Shown here one piece after another: positions 44,482-53,259 of a stretch of 64,000 bases of DNA. This DNA comes from Kluyvera ascorbata_C (GTDB lineage: Bacteria > Pseudomonadota > Gammaproteobacteria > Enterobacterales > Enterobacteriaceae): the NCBI RefSeq assembly GCF_044197065.1, contig NZ_JBIQOI010000006.1:62001-126000 (forward strand), read 5' to 3'. Numbering within the stretch: position 1 is the stretch's first letter; the number at the start of each line of letters is the position of its first letter. The notes under the pieces are model-generated. The model saw only the letters and a list, made by a program, of their open reading frames with translations. It searched no databases and had not been told where the DNA came from. Position numbers and translations under genes: made by a program.

Positions 44482-45435
44482 ATGACGGATAAATTGACAT
44501 CTCTGCGTCAGTACACAACCGTAGTGGCTGACACCGGAGACATCGCAGCAATGAAGCTGTATCAGCCTCAGGATGCGACAACCAACCCTTCCCTGATTCT
44601 GGGCGCCGCACAGATCCCTGAATACCGCAAACTGATTGACGATGCGGTTGAGTGGGCGCGTAGCCAGAGCAGCGACCGTGCTCAGCAGGTTGTAGATGCA
44701 ACGGACAAACTGGCCGTAAATATCGGTCTGGAAATTCTGAAACTGGTCCCGGGTCGTATCTCTACTGAAGTTGATGCGCGTCTTTCTTACGACACCGATG
44801 CGTCCATCGCGAAAGCGAAACGTCTGATCAAGATGTATAACGATGCGGGTATCAGCAACGATCGTATCCTGATCAAACTGGCTTCTACCTGGCAGGGTAT
44901 CCGCGCCGCGGAGCAGCTGGAAAAAGAAGGCATCAACTGTAACCTGACGCTGCTGTTCTCCTTCGCGCAGGCCCGTGCTTGTGCTGAAGCTGGCGTGTTC
45001 CTGATCTCCCCGTTCGTGGGCCGTATTCTGGATTGGTACAAAGCCAATACCGATAAGAAAGAGTACGCACCAGCGGAAGATCCAGGCGTGGTTTCTGTTA
45101 GCGAAATCTACCAGTACTACAAACAGCACGGCTACGAGACTGTTGTTATGGGCGCAAGCTTCCGTAACATCGGCGAGATCGTTGAACTGGCTGGCTGTGA
45201 CCGCCTGACTATCGCCCCTGCGCTGCTCAAAGAGCTGGCAGAAAGCGAAGGTGCTCTGGAGCGTAAACTCTCCTACACCGGCGAAGTGAAAGCGCGCCCA
45301 AGCCGCATCACTGAGTCCGAGTTCCTGTGGCAGCACAACCAGGATCCAATGGCGGTAGATAAACTGGCGGAAGGTATCCGTAAGTTTGCCATCGACCAGG
45401 AAAAACTGGAAAAAATGATCGGCGACCTGCTGTAA
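44482..45435 (+). CDS. talB: Transaldolase B
   Basis: TalB transfers dihydroxyacetone units between sedoheptulose 7-phosphate and glyceraldehyde 3-phosphate in the non-oxidative pentose phosphate pathway. The 317-residue enzyme has Schiff-base Lys132 (ILIKLASTW) and Asp17. The frame is open 42 codons upstream, but ATG at 44482 gives MTDKLTSLRQ and the exact E. coli length. Codon use is highly biased, as expected for an abundant enzyme. Confidence 0.98.
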   Translation: MTDKLTSLRQYTTVVADTGDIAAMKLYQPQDATTNPSLILGAAQIPEYRKLIDDAVEWARSQSSDRAQQVVDATDKLAVNIGLEILKLVPGRISTEVDARLSYDTDASIAKAKRLIKMYNDAGISNDRILIKLASTWQGIRAAEQLEKEGINCNLTLLFSFAQARACAEAGVFLISPFVGRILDWYKANTDKKEYAPAEDPGVVSVSEIYQYYKQHGYETVVMGASFRNIGEIVELAGCDRLTIAPALLKELAESEGALERKLSYTGEVKARPSRITESEFLWQHNQDPMAVDKLAEGIRKFAIDQEKLEKMIGDLL

Positions 45436-45457
45436 TTCAGCCTGTCTGTCCGACAAC

Positions 45458-45490
45458 AGCCCGCTTCTCTCAAGAGAGCGGGCTGTTTTT
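45458..45490 (+). terminator. Intrinsic terminator after talB
   Basis: AGCCCGCT pairs with AGCGGGCT (left arm from 45458, right arm to 45484), extended by TCTC/GAGA with a bulge, and is followed by GTTTTTTT. Confidence 0.92.
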
Positions 45491-45590
45491 TTGCCTATTG
45501 ACCTGCGTGGATAACCCGTTTGGGGTCTTAGTATTGCCGCCCATTCGCGTGTATTATTCTGCTTAACGCTACGGTTTTAACGGAATAATC

Positions 45591-46178
45591 ATGAACACTT
45601 TACGCATTGGCTTAGTTTCTATCTCTGACCGCGCCTCCAGCGGCGTTTATCAGGACAAAGGTATCCCGGCACTGGAAGAGTGGCTGGCGTCAGCGCTGAC
45701 GACCCCTTTTAAGGTGGAAACTCGCCTGATCCCTGATGAGCAAACCATCATTGAGCAAACCCTGTGTGAGCTGGTGGACGAGATGAGCTGCCACCTGGTG
45801 CTGACTACCGGCGGTACCGGTCCGGCGCGGCGCGATGTTACCCCGGATGCGACGCTGGCGATTGCCGACCGCGTGATGCCGGGCTTTGGCGAGCAGATGC
45901 GCCAGGTGAGCCTGCACTTTGTCCCGACCGCCATTCTTTCCCGTCAGGTGGGGGTTATCCGCAAGCAGGCGCTGATCCTCAACCTGCCGGGTCAGCCGAA
46001 GGCGATTCAGGAGACGCTGGAAGGGGTGAAAGACGCTGATGGTAAGGTGCTGGTGAACGGCATCTTTGCAAGTGTACCGTATTGTGTACAGTTGCTGGAA
46101 GGACCTTATATCGAGACCAATAGCGATGTCGTAGCAGCATTTCGCCCTAAGAGCGCGCGTCGCGAGACTTTATCCTGA
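45591..46178 (+). CDS. mog: Mog, molybdopterin adenylyltransferase
   Basis: Mog adenylates molybdopterin before molybdenum insertion. The 195-residue protein has the MoCF motif TTGGTGPARRDVTPDAT (72-88) with Asp82, and Asp49 in LIPDEQ, the catalytic pair described for E. coli. Length equals that enzyme. It stands alone between the talB terminator and the MFS gene. Confidence 0.97.
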   Translation: MNTLRIGLVSISDRASSGVYQDKGIPALEEWLASALTTPFKVETRLIPDEQTIIEQTLCELVDEMSCHLVLTTGGTGPARRDVTPDATLAIADRVMPGFGEQMRQVSLHFVPTAILSRQVGVIRKQALILNLPGQPKAIQETLEGVKDADGKVLVNGIFASVPYCVQLLEGPYIETNSDVVAAFRPKSARRETLS

Positions 46179-46303
46179 ATGTGATGCTTTTCTGACATAA
46201 CCTATCATTCCTTTGGAGTGCGATAGGGTTTACGGTATAGTCATTTTTGCTTTACACATATCGTAAACTTATATCAACAGCTCAACTTTGCGAATGGTTT
46301 GTT

Positions 46304-47602
46304 ATGTCACATTACACCCGACCTCTGAATCGACAAGATTATAAAACGCTGACGCTGGCGGCCTTAGGTGGTGCGCTGGAGTTTTATGATTTCATCATTT
46401 TCGTCTTCTTCGCCGCCGTCGTCGGGGAGCTTTTCTTCCCAGCCGACATCCCTGAGTGGCTGCGCCAGGTGCAGACCTTTGGCATCTTTGCCGCTGGCTA
46501 TCTGGCTCGCCCGCTGGGTGGCATCATCATGGCGCATTTCGGCGATCTGGTCGGGCGCAAAAAAATGTTCACCCTTAGCATTTTGCTGATGGCGGTGCCG
46601 ACGCTGGCGATTGGCCTGCTGCCGACCTTTGCCACCGCGGGGCTGGCCGCACCGTTGCTGCTATTGCTGATGCGTATTTTGCAGGGCGCGGCAATCGGCG
46701 GGGAAGTGCCGGGGGCGTGGGTATTTGTCGCTGAACATGTGCCTGCGCGCCGCATCGGTATTGCCTGTGGCACGTTGACGGCTGGGCTGACGGTAGGGAT
46801 CCTGCTGGGCTCGGTAGTGGCAACGCTGATTAACACCCAGCTTTCCGCGCAGGCCATTCATGATGGCGGCTGGCGTATCCCGTTCCTGCTGGGCGGTATT
46901 TTCGGCCTGGTGGCGATGTACCTACGTCGCTGGTTGCAGGAAACGCCTATTTTCCTTGAGATGCAGCAGCGCAAAGCGTTGGCGCAAGAGCTGCCGATTA
47001 AATCCGTTGTCCTCAAGCACAAGCAGGCGGTGGTGGTCTCGATGCTGCTGACCTGGCTGCTGTCGGCGGGCATCGTGGTGGTTATCCTGATGTCGCCGGT
47101 CTGGCTGCAAAAGCAATATGGCTTTGCTCCCGCGCTGACCTTACAGGCCAATAGCGTGGCGACGATTATGCTCTGCGTTGGCTGCCTGTTGGCAGGGCTG
47201 ATTGTCGATCGTGTGGGGGCCAGCAAAACCTTTATCGTTGGCAGTATCTTGCTCGCCTGCTCAAGCTGGTTCTTCTACCACCTTGCGGGAACGCATCCTG
47301 AACAGCTATTCCTGCTCTACGGGCTGGTAGGGCTGTGCGTCGGCGTGGTCGGCGCGGTACCGTACGTGATGGTGCGCGCCTTCCCGGCGGAAGTGCGTTT
47401 TACCGGGATTTCTTTCTCCTACAACGTCTCCTACGCCATCTTCGGCGGCCTGACGCCGATTGCCGTCACCATGCTGATGGGCGTATCGCCGATGGCACCA
47501 GCCTGGTACGTACTGGCACTGTCGTTGATTGGCCTTGGGCTTGGCATCTGGCTGCGTAAAGAGATTCCCACTGCAAGCCGTAGCCCGGCCACATCAGTGT
47601 AA
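46304..47602 (+). CDS. MFS transporter, metabolite:H+ symporter (MHS) type
   Basis: The 432-residue protein has 12 predicted membrane helices. LGGALEFYDFIIF (21-33) is the N-terminal MHS signature, and motif A appears as HFGDLVGRKKMF (78-89). This family includes ProP, ShiA, KgtP and citrate carriers, all proton-coupled importers of small organic acids or osmolytes. The ATG at 46304 (MSHYTRPLNRQDYKTL) is chosen over an upstream in-frame ATG at 46247, since helix 1 starts near residue 20 in the family. E. coli K-12 has no gene here. Substrate cannot be read from the sequence; acetate/succinate carrier SatP is its convergent neighbour. Confidence 0.88.
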   Translation: MSHYTRPLNRQDYKTLTLAALGGALEFYDFIIFVFFAAVVGELFFPADIPEWLRQVQTFGIFAAGYLARPLGGIIMAHFGDLVGRKKMFTLSILLMAVPTLAIGLLPTFATAGLAAPLLLLLMRILQGAAIGGEVPGAWVFVAEHVPARRIGIACGTLTAGLTVGILLGSVVATLINTQLSAQAIHDGGWRIPFLLGGIFGLVAMYLRRWLQETPIFLEMQQRKALAQELPIKSVVLKHKQAVVVSMLLTWLLSAGIVVVILMSPVWLQKQYGFAPALTLQANSVATIMLCVGCLLAGLIVDRVGASKTFIVGSILLACSSWFFYHLAGTHPEQLFLLYGLVGLCVGVVGAVPYVMVRAFPAEVRFTGISFSYNVSYAIFGGLTPIAVTMLMGVSPMAPAWYVLALSLIGLGLGIWLRKEIPTASRSPATSV

Positions 47603-47663
47603 AGGTGAAGCGGGGAGTTTCGTCGATGAAGAGGGTACAAGAATCCCTCGGTAGTTTGCAGAC

Positions 47664-47693
47664 AAAAAAAACGCCGGACATGCCGGCGTTTTT
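47664..47693. terminator. Bidirectional terminator between MFS gene and satP
   Basis: AACGCCGGCA-like arms AACGCCGG / CCGGCGTT enclose ACATG (47670-47690). An A-run of seven or more lies before and TTTTT behind, so it serves both convergent genes. Confidence 0.92.
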
Positions 47694-47709
47694 CACGATG
47701 ACACAAGGA

Positions 47710-48276
47710 TTAGTGCTTTTCACCAATCGGCAGTACGGTGCGACCGAACTGTTCGTTCAGCACTTCACCCATTGCCAGATAAATGGCGCTCGCACCACAG
47801 ATCAGGCCAACCCAGCCAGCAACGTGGATAACCGCTTCGTTGCCGTTGATATTGCCAATGGCCAGCAGGGCGAACAGAACCGTCAGGCTCAGGAACACGA
47901 ACTGCAGCATGCGTGCAGCTTTCAGCGTACCGAAGAACATGAACAGCGTGAACACGCCCCACAGGCCCAGGTAAGCGCCGAGGAACTGTGCGTTAGGCGC
48001 GTCGGACAGACCCATCTTCGGCAGCAGCAGAATAGCAACCAGCGTCAGCCAGAAAGAGCCGTAAGAGGTGAATGCGGTCAGACCGAAAGTATTCCCTTTT
48101 TTGTATTCCAGCAGGCCCGCGAAAATCTGCGCGATACCACCGTAAAAAATACCCATTGCGAGAATAATACCGTCGAAAGCAAAGAAACCCGCATTGTGCA
48201 GGTTTAACAGAATGGTGGTCATGCCGAAGCCCATCAGGCCCAGCGGTGCCGGGTTAGCCAACTTAGTGTTGCCCAT
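47710..48276 (-). CDS. satP: SatP (YaaH), acetate/succinate:H+ symporter
   Basis: The 188-residue inner-membrane protein belongs to the AceTr (GPR1/FUN34/YaaH) family. The signature NPAPLGLMGFGMTTILLNLHNAG begins at Asn8, and six hydrophobic helices follow. In E. coli it carries acetate and succinate. Length equals YaaH. It has no operon partner here. Confidence 0.96.
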   Translation of the reverse strand: MGNTKLANPAPLGLMGFGMTTILLNLHNAGFFAFDGIILAMGIFYGGIAQIFAGLLEYKKGNTFGLTAFTSYGSFWLTLVAILLLPKMGLSDAPNAQFLGAYLGLWGVFTLFMFFGTLKAARMLQFVFLSLTVLFALLAIGNINGNEAVIHVAGWVGLICGASAIYLAMGEVLNEQFGRTVLPIGEKH

Positions 48277-48408
48277 AATTCCTCAAATCATCATTGAATG
48301 GTGAAGTTCTTTCCCCATATACGGGGGCGCGGCATGATAATCATGGTCATACCGGCTGTCTATGATCTGAACGGGGGAAAATGAAATATTTTCTCCCGCA
48401 GAGGTCGA

Positions 48409-49134
48409 TTAACCGGCGCGTTGCAGCGCGGCTTTGGCAATAACTCGACGCAGACAGGCAATGCGCAGCACCGCAGGGATGGTCACACGATAAGCGCTTC
48501 CGCTGACGGCCTTCACGCCGTTTACCGCTGCGCCCACCGGGCCGCCAAGACCTGCGCCGCGCATCAGGCCGTGACCAATCACGCTGACGGCCGCATGTTT
48601 GTGCAGGATATGACTCAGCTGTTCACCCAACAGATGTTCAATACCATGATCAAGACGATGATGGTCGATGAGGTGCGACAGCAGGGCTTCCAGCTCCATG
48701 ACCTTCAATTCAACGGCGGCATGAAAGCGCGCTTTCTGCTCATCGTTCATGCGCTTCCAGGCGTTGCGAACAAACTGTTCCAGCAGCATTTTTTCGATGG
48801 CCGGCGTCGGCATGGCTTTGTCGGCTTTAAGGCCCAGTCGTTTAGCCACATCGCGCAGAATTTCGCGGTACAGCTTGCCGTGACCGCGAATCTGGTTGGC
48901 GATACTGTCGCCGCCGAAATGCTGGAACTCACCGGCAATCAGCTGCCAATTGCGACGATGCTGCTCCGGATGTCCGTCCATCGACATATAGAGTTCGTTA
49001 TGCAGCAGGGTGCTGGACAGGCGACGCTTACCTTTTTCATTGTGGGTCAGCAGTTGTGCAAGGTTGGCCAGTTGCTCTTCGCTACAGTGCTGAAGAAAAA
49101 CGAGGTCTTCATCATTCAGGTATGAAACTTTCAT
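48409..49134 (-). CDS. yaaW: YaaW, DUF3944/UPF0174 protein
   Basis: The 241-residue protein matches E. coli YaaW: an N-terminal DUF3944 helix pair (YLNDEDLVFLQHCSEEQLANLAQLL) followed by the UPF0174 domain with GHPEQHRRNWQLIAGEFQHFGGDSIANQIRGHGKLYREIL. A glycine-rich hydrophobic segment GLMRGAGLGGPVGAAVNGVKAVSGSAYRVTIPAV near the C-terminus is typical. Function is unknown. yaaI lies 27 bases beyond its start... on the same strand upstream is none, and yaaI is transcribed in the same direction from a separate start. Confidence 0.9.
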   Translation of the reverse strand: MKVSYLNDEDLVFLQHCSEEQLANLAQLLTHNEKGKRRLSSTLLHNELYMSMDGHPEQHRRNWQLIAGEFQHFGGDSIANQIRGHGKLYREILRDVAKRLGLKADKAMPTPAIEKMLLEQFVRNAWKRMNDEQKARFHAAVELKVMELEALLSHLIDHHRLDHGIEHLLGEQLSHILHKHAAVSVIGHGLMRGAGLGGPVGAAVNGVKAVSGSAYRVTIPAVLRIACLRRVIAKAALQRAG

Positions 49135-49161
49135 TGAGGTTATCGCTTCGCAGAGGGCTGG

Positions 49162-49566
49162 TTAGTCGTCGCCGATGATTTTTAAAGAAGCCATATCGGA
49201 AGAGTTCACGGTATGCCCAGAGAAGGTGATTTTGGAAACGCAGCGTTTATTGTCGTTATCGCTGTTGATATTGATCCAATCGGTCGTGCTTCCTTCTTTC
49301 AGGGAGGACGGCACGTTCAGGCTCTGGCTGCTGCTGCGTGCGGCCTTGAAGTAGACGGATGCGCCGCTGAGTTCGGCATCACCGCGATCGACGGTCAGCT
49401 TGATGCGTTTGACGACACGACAAACCGGCAGCTTAAGCGTCAGATCGCTGGTTTCATTACGGGGTAAAGCAATGACGCCCAGCGTTTTATGATCGTTGGC
49501 GTAGGCGGAAGACGCTAGCATCAGGCCGAAAGCCAGGCCCGCAGAGACTTTTAATAATGTTTTCAT
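49162..49566 (-). CDS. yaaI: YaaI, UPF0412 exported protein
   Basis: The 134-residue protein has a signal peptide (about 1-23, SSAYA-NDHKT) and a small beta-rich body with two cysteines (Cys48 in PVCRVV and the later RCVSK) that could form a disulfide. It equals E. coli YaaI in length. Function is unknown. It lies 27 bases upstream of yaaW on the same strand, so the two may be cotranscribed; it is divergent from dnaK. Confidence 0.9.
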   Translation of the reverse strand: MKTLLKVSAGLAFGLMLASSAYANDHKTLGVIALPRNETSDLTLKLPVCRVVKRIKLTVDRGDAELSGASVYFKAARSSSQSLNVPSSLKEGSTTDWININSDNDNKRCVSKITFSGHTVNSSDMASLKIIGDD

Positions 49567-49782
49567 TTTATTCCTTACCGGATTGACCCTTTAACAACAT
49601 CAAAGGTAAAGGCGGATTTTATCCCTCTCCGATATGGCTTTCTGCGCTCAATCATTTCAACTTATGACAATAATCAACTGAATATATTGATGTTTTTATA
49701 TATTTAATTTGAATGATTTGAATCCTGAAGAGGGCAATATGCTCGGACGAAAACCGCACTGAATGAAAAAATTTTACTTTTG
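49567..49782. other. Interval between yaaI and the dnaK promoters
   Basis: About 215 bases contain no gene. The part near 49660-49720 is AT-rich. It should hold the yaaI promoter on the minus strand and the upstream region of dnaK; no repeat or clear operator was seen. Confidence 0.5.
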
Positions 49783-49813
49783 CCCCTTGATGGATGACGT
49801 TGCGACCCCATCT
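49783..49813 (+). promoter_or_regulatory. dnaK heat-shock promoter P1 (sigma 32)
   Basis: The -35 CCCCTTGAT (49783-49791) and -10 CCCCATCT (49806-49813) match the sigma-32 consensus (CTTGAAA, 11-16 bases, CCCCATNT). The position and sequence correspond to E. coli dnaK P1. Confidence 0.9.
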
Positions 49814-49861
49814 TGTAGTCAACCGCAGTGAGTGAGTCTGAAAAAAAACGATTCAGGGCAG

Positions 49862-49887
49862 TTGAAACCGTAGGTTTCGCCCTTATT
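49862..49887 (+). promoter_or_regulatory. dnaK second heat-shock promoter P2
   Basis: TTGAAA (49862-49867) and GCCCTTATT (49879-49887) correspond to E. coli P2, whose -10 I recall as CCCCTATT. It lies about 45 bases before the dnaK ATG. Confidence 0.75.
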
Positions 49888-49935
49888 ACAGATTCACAAC
49901 CACATGTTGACTGAATTTTTAGTGGAGACGTTTAG

Positions 49936-51858
49936 ATGGGTAAAATTATTGGTATCGACCTGGGTACTACCAACTCTTGTGTAGCGATTATGGATGGCAC
50001 TACCGCTCGCGTTCTGGAGAACGCCGAAGGCGACCGCACCACGCCTTCTATCATTGCTTATACCCAGGATGGTGAAACTCTGGTTGGTCAGCCGGCTAAA
50101 CGTCAGGCAGTGACAAACCCGCAAAACACCCTGTTTGCGATTAAACGCCTGATTGGCCGCCGCTTCCAGGACGAAGAAGTTCAGCGTGACGTTTCTATCA
50201 TGCCTTACAAAATTGTTGCCGCAGACAATGGCGACGCATGGCTTGATGTGAAAGGCACCAAAACTGCGCCACCGCAGATCTCTGCTGAAGTGCTGAAGAA
50301 AATGAAGAAAACCGCTGAAGATTACCTGGGTGAACCGGTAACCGAAGCTGTTATCACCGTACCTGCCTACTTCAACGATGCTCAGCGTCAGGCAACTAAA
50401 GATGCTGGCCGTATCGCAGGTCTGGAAGTCAAACGTATCATCAACGAACCAACCGCAGCTGCACTGGCTTACGGTCTGGATAAAGAAGTCGGCAACCGTA
50501 CTATCGCGGTATACGACCTCGGTGGTGGTACCTTCGATATTTCCGTTATCGAAATCGACGAAGTTGATGGCGAAAAAACCTTTGAAGTTCTGGCAACCAA
50601 CGGTGATACCCACCTGGGTGGCGAAGACTTCGATACCCGCCTGATCAACTACCTCGTTGACGAGTTTAAGAAAGATCAGGGCATCGACCTGCGTAACGAC
50701 CCGCTGGCGATGCAGCGCCTGAAAGAAGCCGCTGAGAAAGCGAAGATTGAACTGTCTTCCGCTCAGCAGACCGACGTGAACCTGCCGTACATCACTGCAG
50801 ACGCGACCGGTCCTAAACACATGAACATCAAAGTGACCCGTGCGAAACTGGAAAGCCTGGTAGAAGACCTGGTTAACCGTTCTATCGAGCCGCTGAAAGT
50901 TGCGCTGCAGGATGCTGGCCTGTCCGTATCCGATATCCAGGACGTTATCCTGGTCGGTGGTCAGACTCGTATGCCAATGGTGCAGAAAAAAGTTGCTGAG
51001 TTCTTTGGTAAAGAACCGCGTAAAGACGTTAACCCGGACGAAGCTGTTGCTATCGGCGCAGCAGTTCAGGGCGGCGTTCTGACCGGTGAAGTTAAAGACG
51101 TGCTGCTGCTGGACGTTACCCCGCTGTCTCTGGGTATCGAAACCATGGGCGGTGTGATGACTGCGCTCATCAACAAAAACACCACCATTCCAACTAAGCA
51201 CAGCCAGGTGTTCTCTACCGCTGAAGACAACCAGTCTGCGGTAACCATCCACGTGATTCAGGGTGAACGTAAACGTGCATCCGATAACAAATCACTGGGT
51301 CAGTTCAACCTGGACGGTATCAGCCCAGCACCGCGCGGCATGCCGCAGATCGAAGTGACCTTCGATATCGATGCTGATGGTATCCTGCACGTTTCCGCGA
51401 AAGACAAAAACAGCGGTAAAGAGCAGAAGATCACCATTAAGGCTTCTTCCGGTCTGAACGAAGAAGAAATTCAGAAAATGGTTCGTGAAGCTGAAGCGAA
51501 CGCTGAATCTGACCGTAAGTTTGAAGAGCTGGTTCAGACCCGTAACCAGGGCGACCATCTGCTGCACAGCACCCGTAAGCAGGTTGAAGAAGCCGGCGAA
51601 CAGCTGCCAGCTGATGACAAAACTGCCATCGAGTCTGCGCTGACCGCACTGGAAGCGTCTCTGAAAGGCGAAGACAAAGCGGACATCGAAGCGAAAATGC
51701 AGGCGCTGGCACAGGTTTCCCAGAAACTGATGGAAATCGCTCAGCAGCAGCACGCACAGCAGCAGGCGGGTGCCGCAGGCGCTGATGCTTCCGCGAACAA
51801 TGCGAAAGACGACGACGTTGTTGACGCTGAGTTCGAAGAAGTGAAAGACAAAAAATAA
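49936..51858 (+). CDS. dnaK: DnaK, Hsp70 chaperone
   Basis: DnaK is the main cytoplasmic Hsp70, working with DnaJ and GrpE. The 640-residue protein has GIDLGTTNSCVAIMDG at the N-terminus, phosphate-2 IAVYDLGGGTFDISVIEI, the adenosine motif ILVGGQTRMPMVQ, the linker VLLLDVTPLSL and a substrate-binding domain ending in DDDVVDAEFEEVKDKK. It is two residues longer than E. coli DnaK, with the difference likely in the variable C-terminal Gln/Ala stretch. dnaJ follows 88 bases later. Confidence 0.99.
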   Translation: MGKIIGIDLGTTNSCVAIMDGTTARVLENAEGDRTTPSIIAYTQDGETLVGQPAKRQAVTNPQNTLFAIKRLIGRRFQDEEVQRDVSIMPYKIVAADNGDAWLDVKGTKTAPPQISAEVLKKMKKTAEDYLGEPVTEAVITVPAYFNDAQRQATKDAGRIAGLEVKRIINEPTAAALAYGLDKEVGNRTIAVYDLGGGTFDISVIEIDEVDGEKTFEVLATNGDTHLGGEDFDTRLINYLVDEFKKDQGIDLRNDPLAMQRLKEAAEKAKIELSSAQQTDVNLPYITADATGPKHMNIKVTRAKLESLVEDLVNRSIEPLKVALQDAGLSVSDIQDVILVGGQTRMPMVQKKVAEFFGKEPRKDVNPDEAVAIGAAVQGGVLTGEVKDVLLLDVTPLSLGIETMGGVMTALINKNTTIPTKHSQVFSTAEDNQSAVTIHVIQGERKRASDNKSLGQFNLDGISPAPRGMPQIEVTFDIDADGILHVSAKDKNSGKEQKITIKASSGLNEEEIQKMVREAEANAESDRKFEELVQTRNQGDHLLHSTRKQVEEAGEQLPADDKTAIESALTALEASLKGEDKADIEAKMQALAQVSQKLMEIAQQQHAQQQAGAAGADASANNAKDDDVVDAEFEEVKDKK

Positions 51859-51885
51859 TCGCCCTGATGCAGGGTAATTAATCAG

Positions 51886-51919
51886 CACGGGCGAAGAGGG
51901 TTTCCTCTCCGCCCGTGCT
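51886..51919 (+). ncRNA. Structured dnaK-dnaJ intercistronic hairpin (Tpke11-like position)
   Basis: GCACGGGCG pairs with CGCCCGTGC, continuing through GAGAGG-like arms (GAAGAGG / CCTCTC) to form one long hairpin in the 88-base interval. There is no T-run, so it is a processing or stability structure rather than a terminator. E. coli has the reported RNA Tpke11 in this interval. Whether a separate RNA exists is unknown. Confidence 0.4.
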
Positions 51920-51946
51920 CGCATGTTAAGGGGCTGAAAAAAACCA

Positions 51947-53086
51947 ATGGCAAAGCAAGACTATTACGAGATTTTGGGCGTTTCCAAAACAGCGGAAGAG
52001 CGTGAAATCAAAAAGGCGTACAAGCGCCTGGCCATGAAATTCCACCCGGACCGCAACCAGGGTGATAAAGAGGCCGAAGCCAAGTTTAAAGAGATCAAAG
52101 AAGCGTACGAGATCCTGACCGACGCGCAGAAGCGTGCGGCCTACGATCAGTACGGTCATGCAGCCTTTGAACAGGGCGGCATGGGCGGCGGCGGTGCCGG
52201 TGGTTTCGGCGGCGGCGCGGACTTCAGCGATATCTTTGGTGACGTATTCGGCGATATCTTTGGCGGCGGTCGCGGTCGTCAGCGCGCGTCCCGTGGTGCA
52301 GATCTGCGCTACAACATGGATCTGACGCTAGAAGAAGCGGTTCGTGGTGTGACCAAAGAGATCCGCATCCCGACGCTGGAAGAGTGCGACATCTGCCACG
52401 GCAGCGGTGCTAAAGCGGGCTCACAGCCACAAACCTGTCCAACCTGTCACGGCTCCGGCCAGGTGCAGATGCGTCAGGGCTTCTTCGCCGTACAGCAGAC
52501 CTGTCCACACTGTCAGGGCCGCGGTACGCTGATTAAAGATCCGTGCAACAAATGCCACGGTCACGGTCGCGTTGAGAAGACTAAAACCCTGTCCGTTAAA
52601 ATTCCGGCAGGCGTGGACACCGGCGATCGTATTCGTCTGACCGGCGAAGGCGAAGCGGGCGAGCACGGTGCACCGGCAGGCGACCTGTACGTACAGGTCC
52701 AGGTGAAGCAGCACGCTATCTTTGAGCGTGAAGGCAACAACCTGTACTGTGAAGTGCCGATCAACTTCTCTATGGCCGCTCTGGGCGGTGAGATTGAAGT
52801 TCCGACGCTCGACGGCCGCGTGAAGCTGAAAATTCCAGGCGAAACGCAAACCGGTAAACTGTTCCGTATGCGCGGCAAGGGCGTGAAATCCGTTCGCGGC
52901 GGCGTGCAGGGCGACCTGCTGTGTCGCGTGGTGGTAGAAACCCCGGTCGGCCTGAACGAGAAGCAGAAACAGCTGCTGAAAGACCTGCAGGAAAGCTTCG
53001 GCGGTCCAACTGGCGAGAACAACAGCCCACGTTCGAAAAGCTTTTTCGACGGCGTGAAGAAGTTCTTTGACGATTTGACCCGTTAA
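51947..53086 (+). CDS. dnaJ: DnaJ, Hsp40 co-chaperone
   Basis: DnaJ stimulates DnaK ATPase and delivers substrates. The 379-residue class I Hsp40 has a J domain with HPD at 33-35, a Gly/Phe region (about 75-110), four CxxCxGxG zinc repeats (CDICHGSG, CPTCHGSG, CPHCQGRG, CNKCHGHG) and a C-terminal substrate domain. It is second in the dnaKJ heat-shock operon and ends before an intrinsic terminator. Confidence 0.99.
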   Translation: MAKQDYYEILGVSKTAEEREIKKAYKRLAMKFHPDRNQGDKEAEAKFKEIKEAYEILTDAQKRAAYDQYGHAAFEQGGMGGGGAGGFGGGADFSDIFGDVFGDIFGGGRGRQRASRGADLRYNMDLTLEEAVRGVTKEIRIPTLEECDICHGSGAKAGSQPQTCPTCHGSGQVQMRQGFFAVQQTCPHCQGRGTLIKDPCNKCHGHGRVEKTKTLSVKIPAGVDTGDRIRLTGEGEAGEHGAPAGDLYVQVQVKQHAIFEREGNNLYCEVPINFSMAALGGEIEVPTLDGRVKLKIPGETQTGKLFRMRGKGVKSVRGGVQGDLLCRVVVETPVGLNEKQKQLLKDLQESFGGPTGENNSPRSKSFFDGVKKFFDDLTR

Positions 53087-53118
53087 CCTTTCGCCCCTCG
53101 GGCGAGTGCGGACCAGAC

Positions 53119-53151
53119 AAAAACCCGAAGCCTTCCGCTTCGGGTTTTTTA
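53119..53151 (+). terminator. Intrinsic terminator after dnaJ
   Basis: AAACCCGAAGC / GCTTCGGGTTT (53121-53131 and 53137-53147) with loop CTTCC is followed by TTT and AT-rich sequence. Confidence 0.95.
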
Positions 53152-53259
53152 TTGTTCGGCTAAACTGAATTATCATCCAGTTATAATCTGATTTTACCGA
53201 TCTGTTAGACGCGATAACATGGTTTTATCGATGAATATCTGTTTATAGAGAGAGTAAAA

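Noticed and set aside
44464..45456. 330-codon open frame antisense to talB
   Set aside because: Shadow of a highly expressed gene; low-complexity Phe/Gln/Arg composition typical of antisense frames.
48421..49125. 234-codon plus-strand frame covering yaaW (htgA-like position)
   Set aside because: yaaW matches a conserved protein on the other strand. The overlapping frame has no family match I recognise and no start signal.
49894..51252. 452-codon open frame antisense to dnaK
   Set aside because: It mirrors the strongly biased codon use of dnaK, has no ribosome binding site or recognisable domain, and lies fully inside a certain gene.
53151..53259. Possible hokC/sokC toxin-antitoxin remnant between dnaJ and nhaA
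   Set aside because: K-12 has hokC/sokC and IS genes here, but the 109-base interval is too short and shows no hok-like frame.
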